From Nitrospinota bacterium (GTDB taxonomy: Bacteria; Nitrospinota_A; UBA7883): a DNA stretch of 11,820 bases. This document shows positions 1 through 6,778 of this stretch, piece by piece. The stretch is taken from positions 1 through 11,820 of the forward strand of contig JAOUNV010000016.1 in the NCBI GenBank assembly GCA_029880775.1, in the 5' to 3' direction. The first letter of the stretch is position 1. Each line of letters opens with the position of its first letter. Position numbers and translations under genes: made by a program. Below the pieces are notes generated by a model. That model saw nothing but the letters and a program-made list of their open reading frames with translations, was not told the origin of the DNA and did not search any database.

Positions 1-153
1 GACCGGCCCCCTATCCCGCAGTCTGCGGTGCGGGAGGCCGAAGAGGCGGTTAAGTATATCGATGATTCGCAATTGCGCTCTACCTTCAAAAGGATTATTC
101 TGAAGGATGTTAGCTTGAAATACCACTTAAACGACAAAAAGAAGAAACCTTGA
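1..153 (+). CDS. C-terminal fragment of an unidentified protein (5' end outside window)
   Basis: Frame 1 is open from the left edge to a TGA at 151-153 and gives 50 residues. The fragment is rich in charged residues and ends in a lysine-rich tail (NDKKKKP). I do not recognise a family from this tail; the stretch AEEAVKYIDDSQLRSTFKRI looks helical. Its stop overlaps the TTG start of the next gene (TTGA, 150-153), which suggests the two are in one operon and translationally coupled. The short length makes the reading frame itself less than certain; the support is the uninterrupted frame and the tight junction with a well-supported gene. Confidence 0.55.
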   Translation, partial: DRPPIPQSAVREAEEAVKYIDDSQLRSTFKRIILKDVSLKYHLNDKKKKP

Positions 154-1949
154 GAAGCGCATATAAAGTTATCTTATCCGCGGTTATTGTCGCTGTGTCC
201 CTTCATTCCTCCATGGCCGCCGCCTTTCCTGGTAAAAAAAAGAAACCGGCCCCGATCATCAAAAAAGAGGCGCCGCCAACGCCCAGTGATGGAGTGGACC
301 GCTCCGGCGCATATGATATGTTCCTGCAGGCCGTGCTCAACGAGCGGGCGGGCGATTACCCAGCCGCCATAAAGCTGTACCGGAAGGCCGCCAGATCGGA
401 TAACACCTCCTCCCAGGCCCTGCGTCGCGCAGCCGGGCTCTATTTAATAGTCGGCGATATAAAATCGGCGCTGAAAACCGCTAAAAAATGCGTGAAGATA
501 AACCCTGAGTCGACGGAGTGCCTGGATATTCTGGCGGGAATCAACACAAGCCTGGACAAAACCGGAAACGCCGTAAAATATCTCCAGGAGAAAATCAGAA
601 TATCCCCGGAGGATATAAGCTCCATAGTGGCGCTGGCTGTGGTCTACCTTAAGGCGGATTCGCCTATAAAGGCGATTGAGATTCTGGAAAAGGCCCCTCC
701 TTCGTCAAGCCACCGGTTTGTGTATGACAAATACTTTCTGGGCCGCTCATATATCGCCAATGGTGACTATGAAAAAGCCGTCGAAAAGTTCGAACTGCTG
801 TTCACCAGTCGCCCCGACCTCTCCATAGCTTTCGAGAATCTGGGCTGGACATACAGGATGGTGGGGCAGTGGGACGAGGCCATCGACCTGTACCAAAAAT
901 ATCTGGCCATTAATTCCACCGACCTGAATATTCAGGTGGCGCTGGAAAGAGCGCTTTCCGAGCAGGAGAGCGGCAAGCCGGTGGCCCAGCTGCGCGACAC
1001 CATATTGAGAGACCTGCCGGAAGAGATCAATTACCGGTTCTTTCTGGGTATGACCAAATGGCAGCAAGGAGAGATGACGCGGAACATGAGCCTGATCCAG
1101 GAGGCGCTGGCCCAGTTCCAGCTGGTGCGGGCCGCGGAGCCTGACAACCAGACGGTGATCTCGTATATCGCGTCAATCTTCGAGAGCCTCAACCTTTTGA
1201 ACGAGGCGGTGAGCGCCTGGAAGCAGATTCGAGCCTCCACCGACAACGAGAAGAAAAGCATCAACCTGAAGATAGCGGACCTGTATGACCGGCTGGGCAA
1301 ATATGACATGAGCCTCAAACACGCCCAGATCGCGGGAAAGCTTGACCCGAACGACCCTGAGTTGAAGTTTCTGGCCGGGTTCATGCACGGAAAGCTGAAA
1401 CAATACGCCAATTCCATAAACATGTTCAAGGCCGCCCTGGATATGAACCCGAACAACCCCAAATACTATTTCCACCTGGGGGTGACGTATGAAAAAATCA
1501 AGAAGTATGACCTGTGCATAGAGGCGATGAAAAAGGTGATCGCCCTCAATCCGAACCATTCCAACGCTCTCAACTACCTGGGTTATATCTACGCCGAACA
1601 GGACATCAACCTCGACGAGGCGGAAAAGTACCTTCTGCTGGCCCTGGAGCTGGAGCCGGACAACGGATATTTCATCGACTCGCTGGGATGGGTGTATTAC
1701 AAAAAGAAAATGTTTAACGAAGCGCTGGATCAGCTTCTGACCGCCGTGCGAAATATCACGCCAGACCCAACGGTGCTGGAGCATCTGGGGGACGTATACT
1801 ACGCCCTCGACAGAGTGGAGGAAGCGGCCCAGACCTATCAACGCTCCCTGGACGCCAAAGTGTACGACGACCGAATCCTCGATCGTGACGTCACCCGCAA
1901 AAAGCTCGACTCCTCAAACAAGCTTCTCAAGAAAAAATCCAAGAACTAG
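150..1949 (+). CDS. Exported tetratricopeptide-repeat (TPR) protein, 599 aa
   Basis: A long TPR solenoid, probably a periplasmic or envelope scaffold; no enzymatic motif is seen. Residues 1-25 form a signal peptide (basic MRSAYK, hydrophobic VILSAVIVAVSL, likely cleavage after MAAA), followed by a Lys/Pro-rich linker (28-45). From about residue 53 to 570 there are roughly 12-14 TPR units of about 34 residues, with typical features such as LGWTYRMVGQWDEAIDLYQKY, LGVTYEKIKKYDLCIEAM, LGYIYAEQ and LGDVYYALDRVEEAAQTYQ. The C-terminus is a basic tail (KLLKKKSKN). I accept the TTG start at 150 because only it supplies the full signal peptide; it overlaps the upstream stop as TTGA, and the purine-rich AAGAAGAAA just upstream is only a weak ribosome site. 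The lipoprotein gene begins 5 bases after the stop, so the two are likely co-expressed. TPR identity is certain; the partner is unknown. Confidence 0.9.
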   Translation: MRSAYKVILSAVIVAVSLHSSMAAAFPGKKKKPAPIIKKEAPPTPSDGVDRSGAYDMFLQAVLNERAGDYPAAIKLYRKAARSDNTSSQALRRAAGLYLIVGDIKSALKTAKKCVKINPESTECLDILAGINTSLDKTGNAVKYLQEKIRISPEDISSIVALAVVYLKADSPIKAIEILEKAPPSSSHRFVYDKYFLGRSYIANGDYEKAVEKFELLFTSRPDLSIAFENLGWTYRMVGQWDEAIDLYQKYLAINSTDLNIQVALERALSEQESGKPVAQLRDTILRDLPEEINYRFFLGMTKWQQGEMTRNMSLIQEALAQFQLVRAAEPDNQTVISYIASIFESLNLLNEAVSAWKQIRASTDNEKKSINLKIADLYDRLGKYDMSLKHAQIAGKLDPNDPELKFLAGFMHGKLKQYANSINMFKAALDMNPNNPKYYFHLGVTYEKIKKYDLCIEAMKKVIALNPNHSNALNYLGYIYAEQDINLDEAEKYLLLALELEPDNGYFIDSLGWVYYKKKMFNEALDQLLTAVRNITPDPTVLEHLGDVYYALDRVEEAAQTYQRSLDAKVYDDRILDRDVTRKKLDSSNKLLKKKSKN

Positions 1950-1954
1950 TCCCG

Positions 1955-2653
1955 ATGCCCCGCCTCGGCCTTGCCATCCTTTCGCTTTTCTCGGCGCTGG
2001 GGCTCTTCTCCTGCGTCACATTCGAGTTTCCCCCTCACGTAGCCACCGGGGATCTGGCCTCCATGGCCCGGCCAGGATATCCCACCTTCCGTGGGTTAGG
2101 CGAGCTGACCATGGAAAGCCTCCGTGGAAAATTTACCGGCGCCATCTTGCTGGCCCTGGATGGCGAGCAGTTCCGGGTGGAGATATCAGACAGGACCGGG
2201 CGGACTGTGCGGACCTGGGCATGGAACGGAACCAGGCTTATGCGGCTGAATCTTTCCACCGGCGCCAAGGAGTGGGTGGACGAAGGGTTCCTGAACAAAG
2301 CGCCGATGTCCCTTGGCCGAACCATGGTGACCGGGGCGCCACCCGGCTACACAATGGTCACCTCCACAAAGGTGTCCGGAAGGATGAAGGTTGCGTGGGT
2401 GGCGGGCCCAGACATGGGGCTTTTTTACCAGGACAACCGATTGGCGAAAGTGGAAGGGGTGGGCGCCCTCTCCTGGGAGTTGGTCCTGGGACCTTTCAAA
2501 AAAGGACCGATGGCGCCTTACGTGGAATCCGCCGCCCTTTCCGCCGTAGGGACCAGCCTCTCGATCAGATGGATCCGGGTGGAGCAGGGAGTGAGGTTTG
2601 CTCCTGGATTTTTCATGTTTGAAGAAGACATTCTGGGTCCAGAGCAGTGGTAA
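1955..2653 (+). CDS. Outer-envelope lipoprotein, possibly LolA/LolB-fold, 232 aa
   Basis: The N-terminus MPRLGLAILSLFSALGLFSC is a lipoprotein signal with a lipobox (LFSC) and Cys20 as the lipidated residue. Position +2 is Val, not Asp, so an Asp-type inner-membrane retention signal is absent. The mature part alternates short beta-like segments (GAILLALDGEQFRVEISD, TWAWNGTRLMRLNL, MKVAWVAGPDMGLFYQDNRLAKVEG), which resembles the LolA/LolB/DUF4292 class of half-barrel lipid carriers; that assignment is inference from pattern only. The gene starts 5 bases after the TPR gene with no obvious Shine-Dalgarno sequence, which points to translational coupling. It converges on the MBL gene with 13 bases between stops and no terminator-like hairpin there. 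Confidence 0.82.
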   Translation: MPRLGLAILSLFSALGLFSCVTFEFPPHVATGDLASMARPGYPTFRGLGELTMESLRGKFTGAILLALDGEQFRVEISDRTGRTVRTWAWNGTRLMRLNLSTGAKEWVDEGFLNKAPMSLGRTMVTGAPPGYTMVTSTKVSGRMKVAWVAGPDMGLFYQDNRLAKVEGVGALSWELVLGPFKKGPMAPYVESAALSAVGTSLSIRWIRVEQGVRFAPGFFMFEEDILGPEQW

Positions 2654-2666
2654 CCGGTCCCGCGAA

Positions 2667-3431
2667 TCAGATATCCACCACCAGCCCGTCCCAGGCCAGG
2701 CTCACTCCCTCCGGCAAGTCGGCCGAACCATCCTTGTGGGTCTTGCTATGGTTCAAGTGGGTGAGGTAAGTCGTCGTCGGCTTTATCCGCTCCACTGCCT
2801 CCAGGGCCTTTTCCATGGTGAAATGGGTGGCGTGGCGCTCCAGCCACAGCGCCCCCAGGGCCAGGGTGTCCAGCCCCTCCAAAAGCTTGAACGATTCCTC
2901 CGGAATGAACGAGCAATCTGTGATGTAGGCGGTGTTGCGCACACGATAGCCAAATGCGTCTATGCTTCCATGTTTGACCGGGATCGGGATCACCCCCACT
3001 GCCCCCAGGGAGAAAGGGCCGTCCACCGCGTGAAGGTCCAGCCTGGGTTTGGCCGCCCCCTCGGCGGGCTTTCCGTCGAAGATATACCCGTGCAGTTGCC
3101 GAATCCGCTCCAGGCTTTTCTGGTTTCCATAACAGGGGATCTGCCCTCCCTGAAAATAATTAAACGCCCGCAGATCGTCCACGCCGTGGATATGGTCGGC
3201 ATGGTGGTGCGTATACAGCACCGCATCCACCCCGCCGATCTTCGCGCGCAGAGCCTGGGTCCGAAGATCGGTGGTTGTGTCGATGAGCAGGCTCATGCCC
3301 CCTGCTTTTATCCACACAGAGGAGCGAAGCCTCTGGTCCTTTGGATCGGTGGAGCGGCACACACCACACCCGCATCCCAGCACCGGCACGCCGGTGGAAG
3401 TGCCTGTCCCTAAAAAAGTAATGGTTCCCAT
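2667..3431 (-). CDS. PhnP-like metallo-beta-lactamase-fold phosphodiesterase, 254 aa
   Basis: An MBL-fold metal-dependent hydrolase. The metal motif HHHADH lies at residues 75-80, with further candidate ligands H154, D172 (ITDCSF) and H203 or H225. An N-terminal cysteine cluster (C20, C22, C25 in LGCGCGVC) plus the late His-rich block THLNHSKTH (224-232) match the extra structural zinc site known for E. coli PhnP, which hydrolyses phosphoribosyl 1,2-cyclic phosphate. The opening LGTGTSTGVP is typical of this branch. No other phn genes are visible, so the substrate could be another cyclic phosphodiester or a different phosphodiester; family is firm, substrate is not. It is monocistronic in this window, divergent from eno and convergent with the lipoprotein gene. 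The ATG at 3431 has no clear ribosome site; a TATAAT on the minus strand lies 14 bases upstream. Confidence 0.88.
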   Translation of the reverse strand: MGTITFLGTGTSTGVPVLGCGCGVCRSTDPKDQRLRSSVWIKAGGMSLLIDTTTDLRTQALRAKIGGVDAVLYTHHHADHIHGVDDLRAFNYFQGGQIPCYGNQKSLERIRQLHGYIFDGKPAEGAAKPRLDLHAVDGPFSLGAVGVIPIPVKHGSIDAFGYRVRNTAYITDCSFIPEESFKLLEGLDTLALGALWLERHATHFTMEKALEAVERIKPTTTYLTHLNHSKTHKDGSADLPEGVSLAWDGLVVDI

Positions 3432-3445
3432 GGCTGTCTGACATT

Positions 3446-3451
3446 ATTATA
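3446..3451 (-). promoter_or_regulatory. Candidate -10 box of the MBL gene
   Basis: The minus strand reads TATAATAATGT here, a perfect -10 hexamer (or an overlapping TAATGT at 3446-3441) ending 9-14 bases before the ATG at 3431. No good -35 was found. If used, the transcript would have almost no leader. An AT-rich run can match by chance. Confidence 0.35.
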
Positions 3452-3459
3452 TCCTTTCA

Positions 3460-3488
3460 TGAACCTTGGCGCTGTCCGGGGTTATAAT
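3460..3488 (+). promoter_or_regulatory. Candidate eno promoter
   Basis: A perfect -10 hexamer TATAAT sits at 3483-3488. A weak -35 (TGAACC, 3460-3465, 3 of 6 matches) lies 17 bases upstream. Transcription from near 3495 would give a leader of about 55 bases before the eno start. Confidence 0.5.
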
Positions 3489-3504
3489 AGATGTATGTTT
3501 TAAA

Positions 3505-3526
3505 GCCCGGGCGGCGGCGTCCGGGT
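3505..3526 (+). other. GC-rich stem-loop in the eno leader
   Basis: CCCGG (3506-3510) and CCGGG (3521-3525) are inverted repeats around a 10-base GC-rich loop, closed by a possible G-U pair. It lies between the candidate start of transcription and the ribosome site. It is short, so a regulatory role is only a possibility. Confidence 0.25.
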
Positions 3527-3536
3527 CAATTCTTAT

Positions 3537-3543
3537 AAAGGGG
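3537..3543 (+). promoter_or_regulatory. eno ribosome binding site (decides the start)
   Basis: AAAGGGG lies 8 bases before the ATG at 3552 but only 2 bases before the ATG at 3546. The spacing favours the second ATG, which also gives the usual enolase N-terminus. Confidence 0.65.
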
Positions 3544-3551
3544 ACATGGTC

Positions 3552-4841
3552 ATGAGCGAAATAATCGGGGTCATAGGCAGGCAGATTTTCGATTCCAGAG
3601 GCAATCCTACGGTGGAAGTGGACATTGTCCTCTCCAGCGGGGCCTTCGGTCGGGCCGCTGTCCCATCCGGCGCCTCCACCGGAACCCGAGAGGCTGTCGA
3701 GCTTCGGGATGATACCAAGGCCCGCTACATGGGCAAAGGAGTCTCCAAGGCAGTGGCCAATATCAACGGCCCCATCGCAAAGAAAATCATTGGGATGTCC
3801 GCCACCGATCAGAAAGAGATAGATTCGAAGCTGTTGGCCCTGGACGGCACGGCAAACAAAGGGAAGCTGGGCGCTAACGCCATGTTGGGAGTCTCCCTGG
3901 CGGTGGCGCGGGCCGCTGCGGAGGACGCCGGGTTGCCGCTGTACCAGTATATCGGTGGAGTGAACGCCAAGCTGTTGCCCACCCCCATGATGAATATAAT
4001 CAACGGCGGCGCCCATGCCGACAACAACGTCGACTTCCAGGAATTCATGATCATGCCGGTGGGGGCCAAGTCATTCACCGAAGCGTTGCGGATGGGCTCT
4101 GAAATATTCCACAACCTAAAAGCGGTGCTCAAGAAAAAAGGGCTGAACACAGCCGTGGGTGACGAAGGGGGGTTTGCGCCAAACCTGAAAAGCAACTCCG
4201 AGGCGGTGGATGTGATCCTGGAGGCGGTGAACAAGGCAGGCTACAAGCCAGGCCGCGACATCCTGCTGGCCCTGGACTCGGCCGCTTCCGAGTTCTACAA
4301 AAACGGCAAGTATGTGATGGAGGCGGAAGCGCAGCCGAAAAAATCGAGCGACGACATGATAAAGTTCTACGAAAGTCTTGTGCGCCAATACCCGATTATC
4401 TCCATCGAAGATGGCCTGGACGAGAGCGACTGGAAAGGATGGGAGGCGATGACCACCGCGATGGGCTCGAAGGTTCAGCTGGTGGGGGACGATCTTTTTG
4501 TCACCAACACCAAAATCCTGAACAAAGGAATAAAGATGGGCGTGGCCAACTCCATCCTGATCAAGGTGAACCAGATCGGCACCTTGACAGAGACCCTGGA
4601 CGCCGTGGAGATGGCCAAGACCGCCGGATACACCTGCGTAATAAGCCACCGCTCTGGCGAAACAGAGGACTCCACCATCGCCGATATCGCCGTGGCGATC
4701 AACGCCGGGCAGATCAAGACCGGCTCCATGAGCAGAACTGACCGGATCGCCAAATACAATCAGCTTTTGCGGATAGAAGAAGAGCTGGGCTCGGAGGCCA
4801 GGTACCACGGAAAGAGCGTTTTCTATAGCATAAACCGCTGA
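3552..4841 (+). CDS. eno: Enolase (phosphopyruvate hydratase), 429 aa
   Basis: Interconverts 2-phosphoglycerate and phosphoenolpyruvate in glycolysis and gluconeogenesis; cytosolic, Mg-dependent. Nearly every block of the family is visible: IGRQIFDSRGNPTVEVD at the N-terminus, SGASTGTREAVELRD, INGGAHADNNVDFQEFMI, GDEGGFAP (catalytic Glu, about residue 205), the Mg ligands in LALDSAAS, SIEDGLDE and VGDDLFVTN, the signature ILIKVNQIGTLTET with the catalytic Lys (about 338), and SHRSGETEDSTIADIAVA. Length matches the usual 425-435. I chose the ATG at 3552 over the in-frame ATG at 3546 because of ribosome-site spacing and because MSEIIGVIGRQ matches family N-termini. ftsB follows after 21 bases without a terminator, so co-transcription is likely. 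Confidence 0.97.
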   Translation: MSEIIGVIGRQIFDSRGNPTVEVDIVLSSGAFGRAAVPSGASTGTREAVELRDDTKARYMGKGVSKAVANINGPIAKKIIGMSATDQKEIDSKLLALDGTANKGKLGANAMLGVSLAVARAAAEDAGLPLYQYIGGVNAKLLPTPMMNIINGGAHADNNVDFQEFMIMPVGAKSFTEALRMGSEIFHNLKAVLKKKGLNTAVGDEGGFAPNLKSNSEAVDVILEAVNKAGYKPGRDILLALDSAASEFYKNGKYVMEAEAQPKKSSDDMIKFYESLVRQYPIISIEDGLDESDWKGWEAMTTAMGSKVQLVGDDLFVTNTKILNKGIKMGVANSILIKVNQIGTLTETLDAVEMAKTAGYTCVISHRSGETEDSTIADIAVAINAGQIKTGSMSRTDRIAKYNQLLRIEEELGSEARYHGKSVFYSINR

Positions 4842-4862
4842 TTTGGTGGATAATACTACTTC

Positions 4863-5183
4863 ATGAAGAGCAATAGGGGAAGTGCGGCTCTCGGCATGTC
4901 CATACTGTTTTTTGGCATTATGGCCTCCGCCGCATATTACAAGGACAACGGCCTGTATGATGTGGGACGCCTGCACCAGGAGATAGGCGCTATCCAACAG
5001 CAGAGGCTGCGCCTGTCCCAGGAGAACGCTCGAATACATGACGAGCTGGACAACCTCAAATTCGGCGAATTTATTGTGGAGTCGATCGCCCGCGAGGAGC
5101 TGGGCCTGGTGAGGCCGAACGAGGTGGTCTATGAATTCATCGACGCAAAGACTCTTGCCGACCCCTTGGGGCATAACGACTGA
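4863..5183 (+). CDS. ftsB: Septum formation initiator FtsB/DivIC-type, 106 aa
   Basis: A bitopic inner-membrane divisome protein that, in well-studied bacteria, bridges FtsL and FtsQ and helps activate septal peptidoglycan synthesis. The sequence shows a short basic cytoplasmic end (MKSNRG), one membrane segment (about residues 8-26), the usual NGLYDVGRL junction, a coiled coil (about 34-66, QEIGAIQQQRLRLSQENARI) and the family's C-terminal block IAREELGLVRPNEVVYEF (75-92). Length is normal. Its place just after eno supports the assignment, since eno-ftsB is a common pair. The ribosome site is weak: GGTGG at 4845-4849 is 13 bases from the ATG, so coupling to eno is plausible. Confidence 0.9.
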   Translation: MKSNRGSAALGMSILFFGIMASAAYYKDNGLYDVGRLHQEIGAIQQQRLRLSQENARIHDELDNLKFGEFIVESIAREELGLVRPNEVVYEFIDAKTLADPLGHND

Positions 5184-5193
5184 CGATCTCGAC

Positions 5194-5206
5194 CATGCCC
5201 GGCATG
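5194..5206. repeat. Short perfect inverted repeat downstream of ftsB
   Basis: CATGCC and GGCATG flank a single C, forming a 13-base palindrome 10 bases after the ftsB stop. A second weak inverted repeat (CCCCT 5211-5215 / AGGGG 5226-5230) follows, with TTTTT at 5240-5244 that begins 9 bases later. Either could be an operator or a poor terminator. The rest of the 144-base gap to the Sel1 gene shows nothing firm. Confidence 0.3.
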
Positions 5207-5313
5207 TCTCCCCCTCCACAGGGCCAGGGGCCGGGCTGCTTTTTCCCGATAGCGTGGATATACATTACCCCTTCCAGATTTTACACGCCGGGAGTATCAT
5301 GGATTCAATAATG

Positions 5314-5318
5314 TAAGG
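5314..5318 (+). promoter_or_regulatory. Ribosome binding site of the Sel1-repeat gene
   Basis: TAAGG lies 9 bases before the ATG at 5328; a closer AAAAGG at 5320-5325 is too near to the start to be ideal. Upstream, TATCAT at 5295-5300 could be a -10 box but lacks a convincing -35. Confidence 0.45.
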
Positions 5319-5327
5319 CAAAAGGCA

Positions 5328-6188
5328 ATGACACGCCAGGTTCAAACATTTCTTCTTTCAATGGCCTTTATTGCGGCCATCCACCCACCTGCCCAGGCGG
5401 CCGACTATGAAGAAGCCATGGACGCCGTAAGGCATGGAAATCTGAAGGGAGGCTATCAGATACTGATTCCTCTGGCCCAGGCTGGAGACGCCAGAGCCCA
5501 AAATGGCCTGGGAGTTATGTTACAGAACGGGTATAACGGCTCCGTGGACATGGAGAAGGCCATCATGTGGTTTTATATGGCCGCGGATAGTGACCTGCCC
5601 GAGGCGCAATATAACCTGGGATTGATATACGCCAAGGGGGAGGGGGTGAGCCAGGATTACCAAGAGGCGGCAAAGTGGTATGAAAAGGCAGCGAACCATG
5701 GAATCTATCAAGCCCAGTTCAAGCTTGCCACCATCCTGCTGGAGGGGCGCAATGGCCGGGCCGACCATGAGGGCGCGGCCACTTGGTATCGAAAAGCGGC
5801 GGACCGGGGCATGTTAAAGGCGATGACCGCCCTGGCTAGCATGTATCAGAAGGGTCAGGGGCTCCCAATGGATCTTTCCGAAGCTGTCAAATGGTTGAGG
5901 AAAGCCGCGCAAAAAGGGGAAATCATGGCCCAGTACAAGCTGGGGCAGGCATATGCCGCTGGTCGTGGGGTGAAAGTAAATCATGGGAAGGCGTTCAAAT
6001 GGCATATTGCGGCAGCGACACAGGGGTATCACCTTGCGCAGCTCTCCGTCGGCAACATGTTCTTCGAAGGACGGGGCGCGCGCCGCGACATTAACCTGGC
6101 GAAGCGATGGTGGAAACGCGCGGCGAACCAGGGAAACCCCGATGCGCAGCTTCTGCTGGAGAAGCTGAAACAAAACGAAGATATGTAG
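5328..6188 (+). CDS. Periplasmic Sel1-repeat protein, 286 aa
   Basis: A secreted alpha-solenoid of the Sel1-like (SLR) class, a TPR relative that usually acts as a protein-interaction scaffold. Residues 1-24 are a signal peptide ending PPAQA, with cleavage expected before ADYEEA. After a degenerate first half-repeat (25-53) come six full repeats, each exactly 36 residues long (54-89, 90-125, 126-161, 162-197, 198-233, 234-269), then a partial seventh. Typical repeat text is EAQYNLGLIYAKGEGV plus AAKWYEKAANHG. There is no catalytic domain and no membrane anchor. It stands alone after ftsB across a 144-base gap and converges on the YkgJ-type gene. Family is secure, partner unknown. Confidence 0.9.
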   Translation: MTRQVQTFLLSMAFIAAIHPPAQAADYEEAMDAVRHGNLKGGYQILIPLAQAGDARAQNGLGVMLQNGYNGSVDMEKAIMWFYMAADSDLPEAQYNLGLIYAKGEGVSQDYQEAAKWYEKAANHGIYQAQFKLATILLEGRNGRADHEGAATWYRKAADRGMLKAMTALASMYQKGQGLPMDLSEAVKWLRKAAQKGEIMAQYKLGQAYAAGRGVKVNHGKAFKWHIAAATQGYHLAQLSVGNMFFEGRGARRDINLAKRWWKRAANQGNPDAQLLLEKLKQNEDM

Positions 6189-6210
6189 CGCGTCGGGTAT
6201 GGCGGCGGAT

Positions 6211-6648
6211 CTATTTTTTCGATTTACCGACGGGCTTGGCTGAAGCTTTATTCGAAGCCTGGGTCTTCGCTCTGGCCTTCTTTTTAGCCTGGCGCTTTTG
6301 TTTCTCCATGTCCATATACTCCTGCAGCTCGGTGGGGTCGTGGAACATCACGTCGGCGATCTCCCCATGGAATTCACAGCCGGGGGGGTTATGGTCTCTG
6401 CACACCTGGGGCCTTGTTTCATATATGCCACAGCGGTTGTCCTCCCCCAGATAGCGGCACTTCCCGGTGGACATCTTGTACCACCGCTTGTTGCGGATGA
6501 ACACAAGGGTGTTCACAAAGTAGAGCTCCCACTTCAGGTTCTCCACTTCCTGCGCGGTGGTGGGGCGGATGATGCCCTCCTCCAGTCCATTGCAGCACAT
6601 GGCCGGGCACCCTTGGCAGCCATCATTCCCCAGCGGCGTAGATTCCAT
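6211..6648 (-). CDS. YkgJ-type cysteine-cluster (zinc/iron-chelating) protein, 145 aa
   Basis: The N-terminus carries CxxCxxxCC (C11, C14, C18, C19), followed by C64, C73, C83 and C91 in the contexts GKCRYLGEDNRCGIYETRPQVCR and PPGCEFH. This spacing is the hallmark of the YkgJ / CxxCxxCC family (UPF0153), thought to bind zinc or an Fe-S cluster; its biochemical role is not established. Residues 115-145 form a Lys/Ala-rich, probably disordered tail that many relatives lack and that could bind nucleic acid or be a low-complexity extension. The start at 6648 is backed by a good ribosome site (GGGAG, 7-base spacing). It appears to be a single-gene unit between two plus-strand genes. Confidence 0.88.
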   Translation of the reverse strand: MESTPLGNDGCQGCPAMCCNGLEEGIIRPTTAQEVENLKWELYFVNTLVFIRNKRWYKMSTGKCRYLGEDNRCGIYETRPQVCRDHNPPGCEFHGEIADVMFHDPTELQEYMDMEKQKRQAKKKARAKTQASNKASAKPVGKSKK

Positions 6649-6655
6649 ATTTCAA

Positions 6656-6660
6656 CTCCC
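6656..6660 (-). promoter_or_regulatory. Ribosome binding site of the YkgJ-type gene
   Basis: The minus strand reads GGGAG followed by 7 bases (TTGAAAT) and then ATG at 6648. It is one of the clearest ribosome sites in the window and fixes this start. Confidence 0.7.
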
Positions 6661-6693
6661 ACAGGTCAGGTGATAAAAAAGCGTCAGCGCAAG

Positions 6694-6722
6694 ATTGTAA
6701 CCTATCGGGCGGCGACTTGCCA
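6694..6722 (-). promoter_or_regulatory. Candidate promoter of the YkgJ-type gene
   Basis: On the minus strand TACAAT (6699-6694, 5 of 6 matches) is preceded, after 17 bases, by TGGCAA (6722-6717, a weak -35). This predicts a leader of about 40 bases that includes the GGGAG ribosome site. Confidence 0.4.
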
Positions 6723-6762
6723 CGTAGCGGGAAATCTCCGCGCGGTACACACCAAAAGTTCA

Positions 6763-6771
6763 TGCTATACT
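6763..6771 (+). promoter_or_regulatory. Extended -10 promoter of the SGNH gene
   Basis: TGCTATACT combines the TGn extension with a 5-of-6 -10 hexamer (TATACT, 6766-6771). Only 7 bases separate it from the ATG at 6779, so transcription would start at or next to the start codon. No ribosome site is present (TGGCCCC precedes the ATG). Confidence 0.5.
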
Positions 6772-6778
6772 TGGCCCC

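Noticed and set aside
1885..2622. A 245-codon frame overlapping the lipoprotein gene
   Set aside because: It overlaps the TPR end and the lipoprotein gene in another frame; its product is rich in Pro, Arg and His with no signal or domain, while the overlapping frame has a lipobox.
2598..3413. A 271-codon plus-strand frame opposite the MBL gene
   Set aside because: Shadow of the MBL gene, which has full metal-binding motifs on the other strand; the product is low in recognisable features.
3546..3551. The first of two in-frame ATG codons as the eno start
   Set aside because: Only 2 bases separate it from the ribosome site; the ATG at 3552 has normal spacing and matches the family N-terminus.
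4116..5219. A 367-codon open frame on the minus strand across eno and ftsB
   Set aside because: It lies antisense to two well-supported genes, has no recognisable domain and follows from the codon bias of the genes opposite.
6191..6232. Inverted repeat CGTCGG / CCGACG between the Sel1 and YkgJ-type genes, with a T6 run inside
   Set aside because: The 30-base loop is large and the T-run lies in the loop, not after the stem, so it is not a standard terminator.
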